From Sediminicola sp037203765 (GTDB taxonomy: Bacteria; Bacteroidota; Bacteroidia; Flavobacteriales; Flavobacteriaceae), in assembly GCF_037203765.1 (NCBI RefSeq), contig NZ_JBBCAS010000007.1, forward strand, positions 213,821 to 277,820: a stretch of DNA of 64,000 bases, written 5' to 3'. Numbering within the stretch: the stretch's first letter is position 1; each line of letters starts with the position of its first letter. Below, in pieces: positions 9,714-17,814 of this stretch. The notes beneath the pieces are model-generated. The model did no database searches. It saw nothing but the letters and a program-made list of their open reading frames with translations, and had not been told where the DNA came from. Made by a program: the position numbers and the translations under genes.

Positions 9714-9749
9714 CTTTTTAAATTATAAGTTTAGAGTAGCCAAAGCCAA

Positions 9750-10529
9750 TTACTTACTTGAAAGGTACCCTATCACGGTATCATTAAAAAATTTAGGCTG
9801 TTCTATATTCACCACGTGACCACAATTCTGCACAACGATAAGCTCAGAAGTTTTATGGGAATCTACAATTTTACGGATGGTGGGCAAGAACAGATAATCT
9901 TCCTCTCCCATTACATACAATGTGGGAATCCCGATTTCCATACTCCTAAAAAAGCGCAGTAAGGGATTGATCTCAGCCGTGAGTTTGAACCAACGTATAA
10001 ATTCTTTTTGATATAGTTTTTTGGCTTCCCTTACAAAGAGCGACCTTGATTCCCTATGGTTTTTATTGGGCATGATCACAAAAGCAAAAAACTTGTATAA
10101 CCATATATAGGGAACTACGGATTTCAGAACAACTCCGGTACGCATCAAGACTTGGGACCGGAAATTTAATTTCATGATAGCCCCTCCCATGATCATACTC
10201 TCCACTCTATCCGGATATTTCTCGGCCAAATTTCTGATCAAAATGGTACCCAAGGAGATGCCTACAAAATGGGATATTTTAATGCTCTCATGATCTACGA
10301 CCTCAATGATATCCTTGGTTATTGAATCGAAAGTATACTTGTCATTGAACGCATCCTTCAGATGGGGTTTTGAGTCACCATGCCCCCTAAGGTCCAGAAG
10401 GAGTATATTAAAATGCTCCTTGAATTCCCTCACCTGTTTGTGCCAAATGGAAGAACTGCCACCTGCCCCATGGACAAAGGTGACCCACTTTAGTGAAGTT
10501 GGGTGTTTATACGTGCTATAGTTTAACAA
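9750..10529 (-). CDS. Alpha/beta hydrolase
   Basis: A 259-residue cytoplasmic alpha/beta-fold hydrolase. HGAGGS (20-25) supplies the oxyanion hole, GISLG (90-94) holds nucleophile Ser92, and Asp211 (GEEDYLF) and His238 (CGHVVNIEQP) complete the triad. LDLRGHGDS (45-53) is also typical. A basic lid region (about 130-180) separates the two halves of the fold. No partner genes point to a substrate; esterase or lactonase-like activity is a general expectation for the family only. The gene converges with susD and is separated from it by a terminator. The 232 bases upstream, up to the next gene, show no further coding sequence. Confidence 0.85.
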   Translation of the reverse strand: MLNYSTYKHPTSLKWVTFVHGAGGSSSIWHKQVREFKEHFNILLLDLRGHGDSKPHLKDAFNDKYTFDSITKDIIEVVDHESIKISHFVGISLGTILIRNLAEKYPDRVESMIMGGAIMKLNFRSQVLMRTGVVLKSVVPYIWLYKFFAFVIMPNKNHRESRSLFVREAKKLYQKEFIRWFKLTAEINPLLRFFRSMEIGIPTLYVMGEEDYLFLPTIRKIVDSHKTSELIVVQNCGHVVNIEQPKFFNDTVIGYLSSK

Positions 10530-10737
10530 ACGATTTTTTTTTATAAAAGTAAATTAAAATCTTTTATCTACTGCCCAATACCGCATTTTAGGGACAATAT
10601 GTTCCAAAGTACCGTTCCTTGTATAAACAACTCGCCATTTTCCATTATGTATCCCCAAAAAAAAGGGCATTTGGACAACCTGCCTGATTATTAGATATAT
10701 AACAATTTATTAACAGACAAATTTCTCAATTTGCACC

Positions 10738-10745
10738 TATCTTTG
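10738..10745 (+). promoter_or_regulatory. -7 promoter box (TATCTTTG)
   Basis: TATCTTTG matches the Bacteroidota -7 consensus TANNTTTG and lies 17 bases before the start of the 64-residue gene. I see no matching TTTG 19 bases upstream, so the promoter is incomplete by consensus. Confidence 0.45.
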
Positions 10746-10761
10746 AAAGAAAAAATAAACC

Positions 10762-10956
10762 ATGGAAAATCAATACTGCAAGGTAGGTACTTCCACTCCC
10801 ATAAGCAAGAGCAGCAATGCCATCAGCTTTCTGGAATATCAGTATGCCCTCTTTATGGAAAAGGCTTCACAGATCAAAAATTCAGACGCCAAACTAGGTG
10901 AATTTTTTGAGCTTAAGGCTTCAAAAATCAGTAAAATGCTCGAAGGGCTGTTGTAG
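10762..10956 (+). CDS. Small conserved-looking hypothetical protein (64 aa)
   Basis: A short soluble protein with no signal peptide or membrane helix; I do not recognise the family. A polar start (CKVGTSTPISKSS) is followed by two amphipathic helices (about 20-35 and 43-63) that could pair as a helical hairpin. The start is supported by a -7 promoter box at the usual distance. It converges with pyrF, leaving six bases between the stops. The helical part, from FLEYQYALFMEKA onward, resembles small Bacteroidota proteins of unknown function, but I cannot name one. Confidence 0.6.
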   Translation: MENQYCKVGTSTPISKSSNAISFLEYQYALFMEKASQIKNSDAKLGEFFELKASKISKMLEGLL

Positions 10957-10962
10957 GTATAT

Positions 10963-11784
10963 TTAAAGTTCCTTTTTCAATTCTACTGCCATCTGCTCCT
11001 GTAGCGCTTCGGCCTTGATTCTCGCCGCCTCTGCAAAATCAGTATTAGAGGAGGCATAAATAATACCTCTTGACGAATTTACCAAAAGACCAACATCTTT
11101 GGTCATACCATATTTGCACACTTCACTAAGGCTACCGCCTTGGGCGCCCACACCTGGCACCAACAAAAAGCTATCGGGAATTATTTTTCTGATATCCGTT
11201 AAAAATGTAGCCTTGGTGGCACCAACCACATACATTAGGTTACCAGAATTTTTATAGGATTTGGAGGTGGACAGCACTTTTTTGTACAATTCCATACCAT
11301 CTACCATTTGCGTCTGAAAATCAAAGGCCCCCTCATTTGAGGTCAGTGCCAATAAAATGGTATGCTTATCCTCAAATTCCAAAAAGGGTTCCACGGAATC
11401 CTTTCCCATATAAGGTGCAATGGTCACCGAATCGAATCCCAAGTCTTCAAAAAATGCTTTGGCATACATGGAAGAAGTATTTCCAATGTCCCCGCGTTTG
11501 GCATCTGCTATGGTAAACTGTTCCGGATAGTGCGTATTGAGATACTGTATGGTCTTCTCCAAGGATTTCCAGCCTTTTAAGCCATGAGCTTCATAAAAAG
11601 CAATATTTGGCTTATAGGCCACACAAAGATGGTGCGTGGCATCGATGATCGCCTTGTTGAATGAAAATATGGGGTCTTCTTCCGAAAGTAAATGTTTTGG
11701 GATCTTATGAATATCTACATCCAATCCTATACAAAGGAAAGATTGTTTAAGGCGTATTTGGTCTACTAACTCTTTATTGGTCAT
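10963..11784 (-). CDS. pyrF: Orotidine 5'-phosphate decarboxylase, type 2
   Basis: Converts OMP to UMP, the last step of pyrimidine synthesis. The catalytic Lys-Asp motif DAKRGDI is at residues 94-100, with YKPNIAFYEAHG (57-68) and the phosphate-binding VPGVGAQGG later, as in the 270-280 residue type 2 enzymes. I chose the start MTNKELVDQ at 11784 (273 residues): the longer reading frame from 11814 would begin inside the terminator hairpin between prfA and pyrF. Only about 17 bases separate that terminator's T-run from this start, so pyrF is either read through from prfA or has a promoter embedded in the hairpin. Confidence 0.93.
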   Translation of the reverse strand: MTNKELVDQIRLKQSFLCIGLDVDIHKIPKHLLSEEDPIFSFNKAIIDATHHLCVAYKPNIAFYEAHGLKGWKSLEKTIQYLNTHYPEQFTIADAKRGDIGNTSSMYAKAFFEDLGFDSVTIAPYMGKDSVEPFLEFEDKHTILLALTSNEGAFDFQTQMVDGMELYKKVLSTSKSYKNSGNLMYVVGATKATFLTDIRKIIPDSFLLVPGVGAQGGSLSEVCKYGMTKDVGLLVNSSRGIIYASSNTDFAEAARIKAEALQEQMAVELKKEL

Positions 11785-11801
11785 GGCAATGATGGTACTA
11801 T

Positions 11802-11828
11802 AAAAAAAAACCAACTGTTCCCAGTTGG
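11802..11828 (-). terminator. Intrinsic terminator between prfA and pyrF
   Basis: On the minus strand CCAACTG-GGAA-CAGTTGG is followed by nine T. It begins ten bases after the prfA stop and ends 17 bases before the pyrF start, which leaves no room for an ordinary promoter between them. It could be an attenuator for pyrF. Confidence 0.75.
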
Positions 11829-11838
11829 CTTCTATACT

Positions 11839-12915
11839 TTAAAAAATTTCAGAGGCTTCTTTTAGTTTCTCGGTATTTTCTACCAAGCTCAACTCATCAA
11901 TGATGCGCTGAATATCTCCGTTCACAATATTGGACAAATCATAAAGGGTAAGTCCAATTCTGTGATCGGTTACCCTTCCCTGTGGGTAGTTATAGGTCCT
12001 AATTTTTGCGGAACGGTCACCACTGCTCACTTGGGAGTTTCTTTTGGCGGCATCCTCTTCCTGCTTTTTGGCAAGTTCCATATCATATAGACGGGAACGC
12101 AATACCCTGAAGGCTTTTTCTTTGTTCTTATGCTGCGATTTCTGATCTTGACATTGCGCTACCAAACCTGTGGGAAGGTGGGTTAATCGCACTGCAGAAT
12201 ATGTGGTGTTCACCGACTGGCCTCCAGGTCCCGAAGAACAGAAGAAATCGATACGGACCTCCTTGGGATCTATCTGTACATCAAACTCCTCCGCCTCAGG
12301 TAATACCATGACCGTTGCGGCACTGGTATGCACCCTTCCCTGAGTCTCTGTTTGTGGAACTCTTTGTACACGGTGCACCCCAGCTTCAAATTTCAGGGTT
12401 CCGTATACATCTTCCCCGTTCACTTCAAACTGGATCTCCTTATAACCTCCGCTGGTACCTTCGCTCAAATCGATGACATTGGTGCTCCAGCCTCTAGATT
12501 CACAATATTTGGTATACATCCTGAAAAGGTCTCCCGCAAAAATACTGGCTTCATCCCCACCGGTTCCGGCACGGATTTCCATGACCACATTTTTGGCATC
12601 CTCAGGATCCTTGGGAATCAGCATGAATTTTATATCCTCCTCCAGCTTTGGAATACCACTTTTGGCTTCCTCATACTGCATTTTAGCCATATCCACCATC
12701 TCTGGATCACTGCCATCGGCCAATATTTCTTCGGCTTCCTTCAAATTATTGGTCAGGGCAATATATTCCTCCCTTTTATCCATTAAGGCTTTCAGGTCTT
12801 TATACTCCTTGTTCAACTGCACATAACGCTTCTGATCCGAAATAATATCGGGTTGGATGATCAGGTCGGAGACCTCATCGAAACGCTGTTTAACGTAATT
12901 TAATTTATCTAACAT
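11839..12915 (-). CDS. prfA: Peptide chain release factor 1
   Basis: Recognises UAA and UAG in the ribosomal A site and triggers peptide release. With the start MLDKLNYVKQ (12915) it has 358 residues, normal for RF1. The codon-reading tripeptide region reads PQT at 187-189 (PxT in RF1; RF2 has SPF). The catalytic GGQ is at 231-233 in SSGPGGQSVNTT. An ATG two codons upstream (12921) is an alternative. It precedes pyrF on the same strand. The 147 bases upstream, up to the DUF3570 gene, hold nothing I can support beyond its presumed promoter. Confidence 0.95.
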   Translation of the reverse strand: MLDKLNYVKQRFDEVSDLIIQPDIISDQKRYVQLNKEYKDLKALMDKREEYIALTNNLKEAEEILADGSDPEMVDMAKMQYEEAKSGIPKLEEDIKFMLIPKDPEDAKNVVMEIRAGTGGDEASIFAGDLFRMYTKYCESRGWSTNVIDLSEGTSGGYKEIQFEVNGEDVYGTLKFEAGVHRVQRVPQTETQGRVHTSAATVMVLPEAEEFDVQIDPKEVRIDFFCSSGPGGQSVNTTYSAVRLTHLPTGLVAQCQDQKSQHKNKEKAFRVLRSRLYDMELAKKQEEDAAKRNSQVSSGDRSAKIRTYNYPQGRVTDHRIGLTLYDLSNIVNGDIQRIIDELSLVENTEKLKEASEIF

Positions 12916-13068
12916 ATTCAAACTTCCCTTGGACTGCGAATTTACAATTTTTTTGGTGGCAAAACCATTCTAATCATCACGGCATAAAAATATGTTTCCA
13001 CAGTTTGGCATGAATCATAAGAAAATGAAAATCAGAAGATTGCGTCAAGGTTTTTCGTTTGCCCCAAG

Positions 13069-14358
13069 CTAATCAGCTACGAAGGATGCCCCAAAAGTGA
13101 CTATAAAAGAGCTCAAACCATCACTCCTATCATACTGATTCAGGCGGAGATCTAGCGTCTTTAGACCATAGTTGAATACTTTTGTTGAAGTAAAAATATC
13201 CTTATATCGGATCCCCATCCCATATTGATGCGCATCAAAAGCAGAAAGATCATAGTCCGAGGTATAAAATTGGAAAGTTGACAATGCCACCTCCTTTTCG
13301 AAGAAATAATCCGCAGCTGTTTGGGTATAAAAGCGATACATGGGATAAATTGTAAAGGCATTCCCAATTTTAACAGGCAATTCCAAGCTTGCGGTGTGTG
13401 AGGCAATCCCCCAATCATCGCTATAAAATCTGTAATAGGATCGAACTACGAACAGATCATTGACATAAACATTTAGGCGCCCTCCCAGTGGGACTTTCAC
13501 CCTAGTATCTGGTAAACGTTCTACGTCATCGGCCAATTGAAATTCGTCAATATAGAAGTCGTCCCTATCCCCAAAGTATACCCGCTGAAATGGCGTGCTC
13601 AGCAATCCGTTTTGGGAAACGAGATCCATAAACAAGGATCCCTGTACCCTTTTGCCCAATATTTGGGAGAAATTGAGGGATAGGGAATAGGAATTTCTAT
13701 TCTCATTTGCAAAGGCCTCGAAAACCGGGGAGTACGTCCCATTCCCCATAATCCGGTCGTCAAAAAAACCCCCTCTGAGTTCAATGGGATATTGGGGGTT
13801 CCAAGTATCCAGAAAAACCTGAGCGCTCGCGCTTACTTCAGTATTTTTTTCATTGAACAAGCGGGTATAACTCCCGCCAAAACCCACGGAAAAATAATCG
13901 TACTCAGAAGAGACATACCCCTTCACCCCCCATATGGTATTCCTATCATCGGAACTATGTTGATATGACGGAGTCAAATGGGTCAACACATCGCTTCGGG
14001 AGGCACCAGAAGAAGCTATATATGAACTTACAGGACGGTTCGGATCCCCATCCAATGGATTAACATCACTGGAGGACGCAGAGGTATAGGCAGAAATTCC
14101 CACATCCACGGTAAGAACATCATCCTCATTCAGCGGCATTCTTACAATTAAACTCGACGTAACATCTGTTAATTCCTCGGTACCATCACCACCGGAAACT
14201 GCAGCATGTATCCCATCCTGATTGTAATGACTGAAGAGCAGATCTATTTCCGTTGCTTCCAAGACACGCTTTTTATATGCGGTTGAAAGGGTATCTTGGG
14301 CAGATACGATAAATGTGATAAGGCAGAAAACACCAAGGAAAATTCTTCTCATAACCAA
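13069..14358 (-). CDS. DUF3570 outer-membrane beta-barrel protein of a redox cluster
   Basis: A 429-residue exported protein with a signal ending FIVSAQ and then a repetitive beta-strand pattern ending in aromatic residues to the C terminus (SFIVTFGASFVAD), as expected for an outer-membrane barrel of the DUF3570 family. After the early strand around TVDVGISAYTSASSSDVNP it carries SSGASRSD (116-123). SGAS resembles the (S/T)GA(S/T) sites to which ApbE enzymes attach FMN, and an apbE gene is two genes upstream; flavinylation here is a hypothesis. The gene abuts the DUF4266 gene (one base apart) as the last of a five-gene run. ATGs at 14358 and 14352 are both usable. Confidence 0.82.
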   Translation of the reverse strand: MVMRRIFLGVFCLITFIVSAQDTLSTAYKKRVLEATEIDLLFSHYNQDGIHAAVSGGDGTEELTDVTSSLIVRMPLNEDDVLTVDVGISAYTSASSSDVNPLDGDPNRPVSSYIASSGASRSDVLTHLTPSYQHSSDDRNTIWGVKGYVSSEYDYFSVGFGGSYTRLFNEKNTEVSASAQVFLDTWNPQYPIELRGGFFDDRIMGNGTYSPVFEAFANENRNSYSLSLNFSQILGKRVQGSLFMDLVSQNGLLSTPFQRVYFGDRDDFYIDEFQLADDVERLPDTRVKVPLGGRLNVYVNDLFVVRSYYRFYSDDWGIASHTASLELPVKIGNAFTIYPMYRFYTQTAADYFFEKEVALSTFQFYTSDYDLSAFDAHQYGMGIRYKDIFTSTKVFNYGLKTLDLRLNQYDRSDGLSSFIVTFGASFVAD

Positions 14359-14568
14359 TTAATTACAGCCGCAGCCGCCACCTGTTTTTCCGCCATTGCC
14401 ACCGGATGCCGCTTCTCGATAAATTTGAAAATTAACCTCAAACTGCTCCATACCTTTAATGGCCAACTGCATTTCTTCATCATTCAAATACACCTTATCA
14501 TATTCCTTTACCGCTACACAGGAGGTCAATGATATGGCAGAAAAAAGAATCAATAGAAATCTTGTCAT
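14359..14568 (-). CDS. DUF4266 small lipoprotein with Cys tail
   Basis: A 69-residue lipoprotein: signal with lipobox LTSC (Cys17), a conserved middle segment (VKEYDKVYLNDEEM, QFEVNFQIYREAASGG) and a Gly-rich end GGGCGCN with Cys66 and Cys68. This matches DUF4266, a family almost always found next to DUF3570. The C-terminal CxC could bind a metal or take part in thiol exchange with the thioredoxin encoded two genes upstream; that is inference. It lies between apbE (36-base gap) and the DUF3570 gene (no gap). Confidence 0.85.
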   Translation of the reverse strand: MTRFLLILFSAISLTSCVAVKEYDKVYLNDEEMQLAIKGMEQFEVNFQIYREAASGGNGGKTGGGCGCN

Positions 14569-14604
14569 TGGATTTTGTTGTAAAATGATATAGGGTTCCT
14601 AAAT

Positions 14605-15600
14605 CTAGTTATTATTATCGAAGATAATACCCTTGCTCTTATGAATTTTATTGTCACTATCCACAATTATGGCTTCGGTGCCCCTTAATTGTGCCACCAG
14701 CGCCAATCCCGTGTCCACCCCCATGATATACACGGCAGTGGCGAGCGCATCGCTCAGTTCTGCTGTTTTTGTGAAAATGGAAACACTATTGATTCCAGTA
14801 GAGGGATACCCTGTACGAGGGTCTATGATATGGGAATATTTGACCCCACCAAAGGTTACAAATTTTTCATAGTTGCCAGAAGTTGCCACGGAGGATTCCA
14901 CTATGGGCAACCAGGAAAAAATCTTATCCTTGCTCAACGGGTTGGCTATACCGATCAACCATTTTTCACCACTTACCTTGGTACCCCAAGTAGTGAGGTC
15001 ACCTGCAGCATTGATAATACCGGCCCTTACCTGTTTGGACACCAAAAGTTCCTTGGCCTTATCGGCCGCATACCCCTTTCCTATGGCACCAAAGCCAATT
15101 TTCATCCCTTGGTCTTTCAGCAGTACCGTACTTGCCTCGGCATCCAAAATAATCTTATTAAAACCTACTTTGGAAACGGAATTCTTGATTTCAGCTTCTG
15201 TTGGGGGAAATTTCATGGAGCCATCAAATTTCCAGATCTGATCCATAGAGGCAAAAGTAATATCAAAAGCCCCATCTGTAATTTCGGAAACCTGCTTGCA
15301 TCGTTCGATCAGCTTGAAAAGTTCCCTACTGACTTTTACGGGTTTAATACCGGCATTTCGGTTGATCTTTGCGGTTTCGGAACCCTCATCCCATGAAGAA
15401 ATCAACCGCTCAATCCGTTGGATCTCGGCGGCGGCCTCTTCTATGTTGATATATCCTATTTCCTCATTGGGTGCAACCACGGTGATCTCAAACCTGCTCC
15501 CCATCAATTTCATTACCTTTTGAACCGTAACAAATTGCTGTTCCTGAGCATTTAAATTCACGGTCAACATCAAGAACAACAAAGGGAGCATTCTTTTCAC
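14605..15600 (-). CDS. apbE: FAD:protein FMN transferase ApbE
   Basis: Covalently attaches FMN from FAD to Ser or Thr of exported proteins. It has 331 residues with signal peptide MKRMLPLLFLMLTVNLNAQ, so it acts outside the cytoplasm. Family motifs in order: SSWDEGSE (68-75), DGAFDIT (109-115), GFGAIGKGYAAD (169-180), NAAGDLTTWG (197-206), ATSGNYEKF (239-247), IIDPRTGYP (258-266) and SDALATAVY (283-291), all as in active enzymes. It overlaps the thioredoxin gene by four bases, a sign of translational coupling. The likely acceptor is a protein of this cluster; the SGAS site in the DUF3570 product is my candidate. Confidence 0.93.
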   Translation of the reverse strand: MKRMLPLLFLMLTVNLNAQEQQFVTVQKVMKLMGSRFEITVVAPNEEIGYINIEEAAAEIQRIERLISSWDEGSETAKINRNAGIKPVKVSRELFKLIERCKQVSEITDGAFDITFASMDQIWKFDGSMKFPPTEAEIKNSVSKVGFNKIILDAEASTVLLKDQGMKIGFGAIGKGYAADKAKELLVSKQVRAGIINAAGDLTTWGTKVSGEKWLIGIANPLSKDKIFSWLPIVESSVATSGNYEKFVTFGGVKYSHIIDPRTGYPSTGINSVSIFTKTAELSDALATAVYIMGVDTGLALVAQLRGTEAIIVDSDNKIHKSKGIIFDNNN

Positions 15601-16031
15601 TTTCCAAAAGAATTTAGAAGGGTGATGTATGCTTTTGGTGTGGTTTTCTGATATCCGGTCTCACCAAGGATCTTGCCGCTTTTATCGAGCACCAGTATTA
15701 ATGGAAAATATCCTTTTGGATTATAGCGTTCGGCTAGTTCTTTATTTTCCCTAACCAGCTGTTCCTTTAATCTATTCTCTTTTTTACGTGGAAAATCTGC
15801 CCGATAAAGGATATAGTTTTGCTTGGCGTACGATTTAAATTCATTGGATTGCCATATTTCCCTATCCAATTTAATACAGGGCGCACACCAATCCGAGCCA
15901 GAAAAAACCAAAATAATGGGTTTATTTTCCTGCTTGGCTATGGCCATGGCATCTTTAAAATCATCATTCCAATCCTGGGCACAAAGCGCCATGGGTAGAC
16001 AAAGCAGCCAAATACATAATAATTTCCGCAT
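15597..16031 (-). CDS. Exported thioredoxin-fold protein
   Basis: A 144-residue periplasmic thioredoxin: signal peptide ending MALCAQ, then SGSDWCAPCIKLDREIW with active-site CAPC (49-52) and a cis-Pro region GYFPLILVLDKSGKIL. It resembles the DUF255/thioredoxin_7 type (reductant or chaperone for envelope proteins) rather than housekeeping TrxA. Its stop overlaps the apbE start, and the Rieske gene is 28 bases upstream, so it belongs to the redox operon. It probably keeps cysteines of neighbouring proteins (for example the DUF4266 CxC) in the right state; this is inference. Confidence 0.85.
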   Translation of the reverse strand: MRKLLCIWLLCLPMALCAQDWNDDFKDAMAIAKQENKPIILVFSGSDWCAPCIKLDREIWQSNEFKSYAKQNYILYRADFPRKKENRLKEQLVRENKELAERYNPKGYFPLILVLDKSGKILGETGYQKTTPKAYITLLNSFGK

Positions 16032-16059
16032 CAGTGTGGGGTTTTACGCTTATCTGCTT

Positions 16060-16497
16060 TTATTCAAATACGCGAAGGATATCGCCATTGAGTTCTGTTC
16101 TGAAAATTTTCAACGGTCTACTGGTAATATTGTTCAAAGGCGTCCCGGCCTGATCAAATCTTGCTCCATGAGTAGAACAATTGAAAATACCCCCGTTATC
16201 ATTTACAAAGCGTACATTTTCTGTGCCTTGATGGCTACAAACCTGACTGGCAGCGACGTAGGCCCCCTCCAGATTTCTGACGACCACCACTAAATTTTTC
16301 AGAATAAATCCCCCATTGGTCTTAAGGTTATTGGCCTCTGAAGAGTTCAAATCAATAGTGAAGTCGACCCCTTTTGGCACAGGGGTTTCGTTTATAGTTT
16401 CCTCTTCACCTCCCGATGAACACCCATGCAAACAAGGGAATGCCAGGGCAAAAGCAGCTCCCGCTCCAAGGCTCATTAAAAATTTTTTTCTTTCCAT
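16060..16497 (-). CDS. Rieske [2Fe-2S] lipoprotein
   Basis: A 145-residue protein with N-terminal signal and lipobox LHGC (Cys26), a Glu-rich linker and a Rieske domain. Cluster ligands are visible as CSHQG (C87, H89) and CSTHGARF (C107, H110). It lacks the extra disulfide cysteines of bc1-type Rieske proteins, so it is closer to small ferredoxin-like Rieske proteins, here tethered to a membrane on the outside of the cytoplasm. It leads the cluster Rieske, thioredoxin, ApbE, DUF4266, DUF3570, which suggests an envelope electron-transfer role. purM ends 51 bases upstream on the same strand, so a shared transcript is possible. Confidence 0.88.
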   Translation of the reverse strand: MERKKFLMSLGAGAAFALAFPCLHGCSSGGEEETINETPVPKGVDFTIDLNSSEANNLKTNGGFILKNLVVVVRNLEGAYVAASQVCSHQGTENVRFVNDNGGIFNCSTHGARFDQAGTPLNNITSRPLKIFRTELNGDILRVFE

Positions 16498-16548
16498 AGC
16501 TAGTTATCTTTTAATAAGACAACGTTTAAAAGGAAGGATTCGTATATC

Positions 16549-17724
16549 TTAATATTGGAAGATTCCGTATTCGCTTTTTATGGTCAATTTTTTGACAGGA
16601 CTTTCTTCCACCCGACCCACTATTTTGGCATCCACCCCAAAGCTTTTTGCTATGGCGATCACATCTTGGGCAATGGCTTCATTAAGATAGAATTCCAAGC
16701 GATGGCCACAATTGAAAACCTGGTACATTTCTTTCCAATCGGTCTTGGATTGTTCCTGGATCAATTTGAACAAGGGCGGTACCGGGAAAAGATTGTCTTT
16801 TACAATATGAAGCTCGTCTATGAAGTGTAATATCTTGGTCTGCGCGCCACCACTGCAGTGCACCATCCCATGAATATCTTTGGAAGTATATTTGGTCAGT
16901 ATTTTTTTTACAATGGGCGCATAGGTCCTCGTTGGCGATAGCACCAATTTACCCGCATCCAAAGGCGAATCTGGCACCGCATCCGTCAATTTCACATTCC
17001 CTGAGTACACCAAGTCCGATGGTACAGCATGATCATAACTTTCCGGGTATCTATCAGCCAAATACTTGGAAAAAACATCATGTCTGGCCGAGGTAAGTCC
17101 GTTACTTCCCATTCCGCCGTTGTATTCCTTTTCGTAAGTGGCCTGTCCGAAAGATTCCAAACCAACAATGACATCCCCTGCCTCGATATTTGCATTATCG
17201 ATCACTTCACTGCGTTTCATACGTGCCGTAACGGTAGAATCCACAATAATGGTACGTACCAAATCCCCTACATCAGCAGTTTCCCCACCTGTTGAGTGAA
17301 TGGTGATCCCATGTTCCCTCAGGTCGGCAATAAGGTCTTCCGTACCATTGATAATGGCCGAAAGCACCTCCCCGGGGATTAAGTTTTTATTGCGCCCGAT
17401 GGTAGAGGAGAGCATGATGTTGTCCGTGGCTCCCACACAGATCAGGTCGTCCACATTCATGATCAGGGCATCTTGGGCAATACCCCTCCATACAGAGATA
17501 TCCCCGGTCTCTTTCCAATACATATAGGCCAGGGAAGATTTGGTACCTGCCCCATCGGCATGCATCACCAAACAATAGTCCTCATCATTGGTGAGATAGT
17601 CCGGGACTATTTTACAAAATGCTTTTGGAAACAAGCCTTTGTCTATGTTTTTTATGGCATTGTGCACATCTTCTTTGGAGGCGGAAACCCCTCTTTGCTT
17701 ATATCTCTCACTATTGGAAGCGCT
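16549..17724 (-). CDS. purM: Phosphoribosylformylglycinamidine cyclo-ligase (PurM-like AIR synthase)
   Basis: Makes AIR from FGAM in purine synthesis. The start MSASNSERYKQRG (17724) fits the conserved N terminus and gives 391 residues; the open frame to 17775 would run toward the upstream terminator. Visible motifs are HADGAGTKSSLAYMYW (ATP and Mg site), MNVDDLICVGA, STGGETADVGD and MVHCSGGAQTK. It is longer than E. coli PurM (about 345), as is usual for the Bacteroidota form. It lies upstream of the redox operon on the same strand and downstream of a glnN terminator. Confidence 0.9.
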   Translation of the reverse strand, partial: SASNSERYKQRGVSASKEDVHNAIKNIDKGLFPKAFCKIVPDYLTNDEDYCLVMHADGAGTKSSLAYMYWKETGDISVWRGIAQDALIMNVDDLICVGATDNIMLSSTIGRNKNLIPGEVLSAIINGTEDLIADLREHGITIHSTGGETADVGDLVRTIIVDSTVTARMKRSEVIDNANIEAGDVIVGLESFGQATYEKEYNGGMGSNGLTSARHDVFSKYLADRYPESYDHAVPSDLVYSGNVKLTDAVPDSPLDAGKLVLSPTRTYAPIVKKILTKYTSKDIHGMVHCSGGAQTKILHFIDELHIVKDNLFPVPPLFKLIQEQSKTDWKEMYQVFNCGHRLEFYLNEAIAQDVIAIAKSFGVDAKIVGRVEESPVKKLTIKSEYGIFQY

Positions 17725-17762
17725 CATGGTCTGTTGTTTGGCACAAAAATAGGGCAATCCAT

Positions 17763-17791
17763 AAAAAAAGCCCACAAAAAAGTGGGCTTTT
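17763..17791 (-). terminator. Terminator of the GSIII gene
   Basis: Stem GCCCAC/GTGGGC is extended by A-T pairs and followed on the minus strand by seven T; it ends the glnN transcript before purM. Confidence 0.85.
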
Positions 17792-17814
17792 ACATAAAGA
17801 AGGTTTTGGATGGA

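Noticed and set aside
14689..15396. 235-codon open frame on the plus strand
   Set aside because: It lies fully antisense to apbE, whose product shows all family motifs; the plus frame has no recognisable domain.
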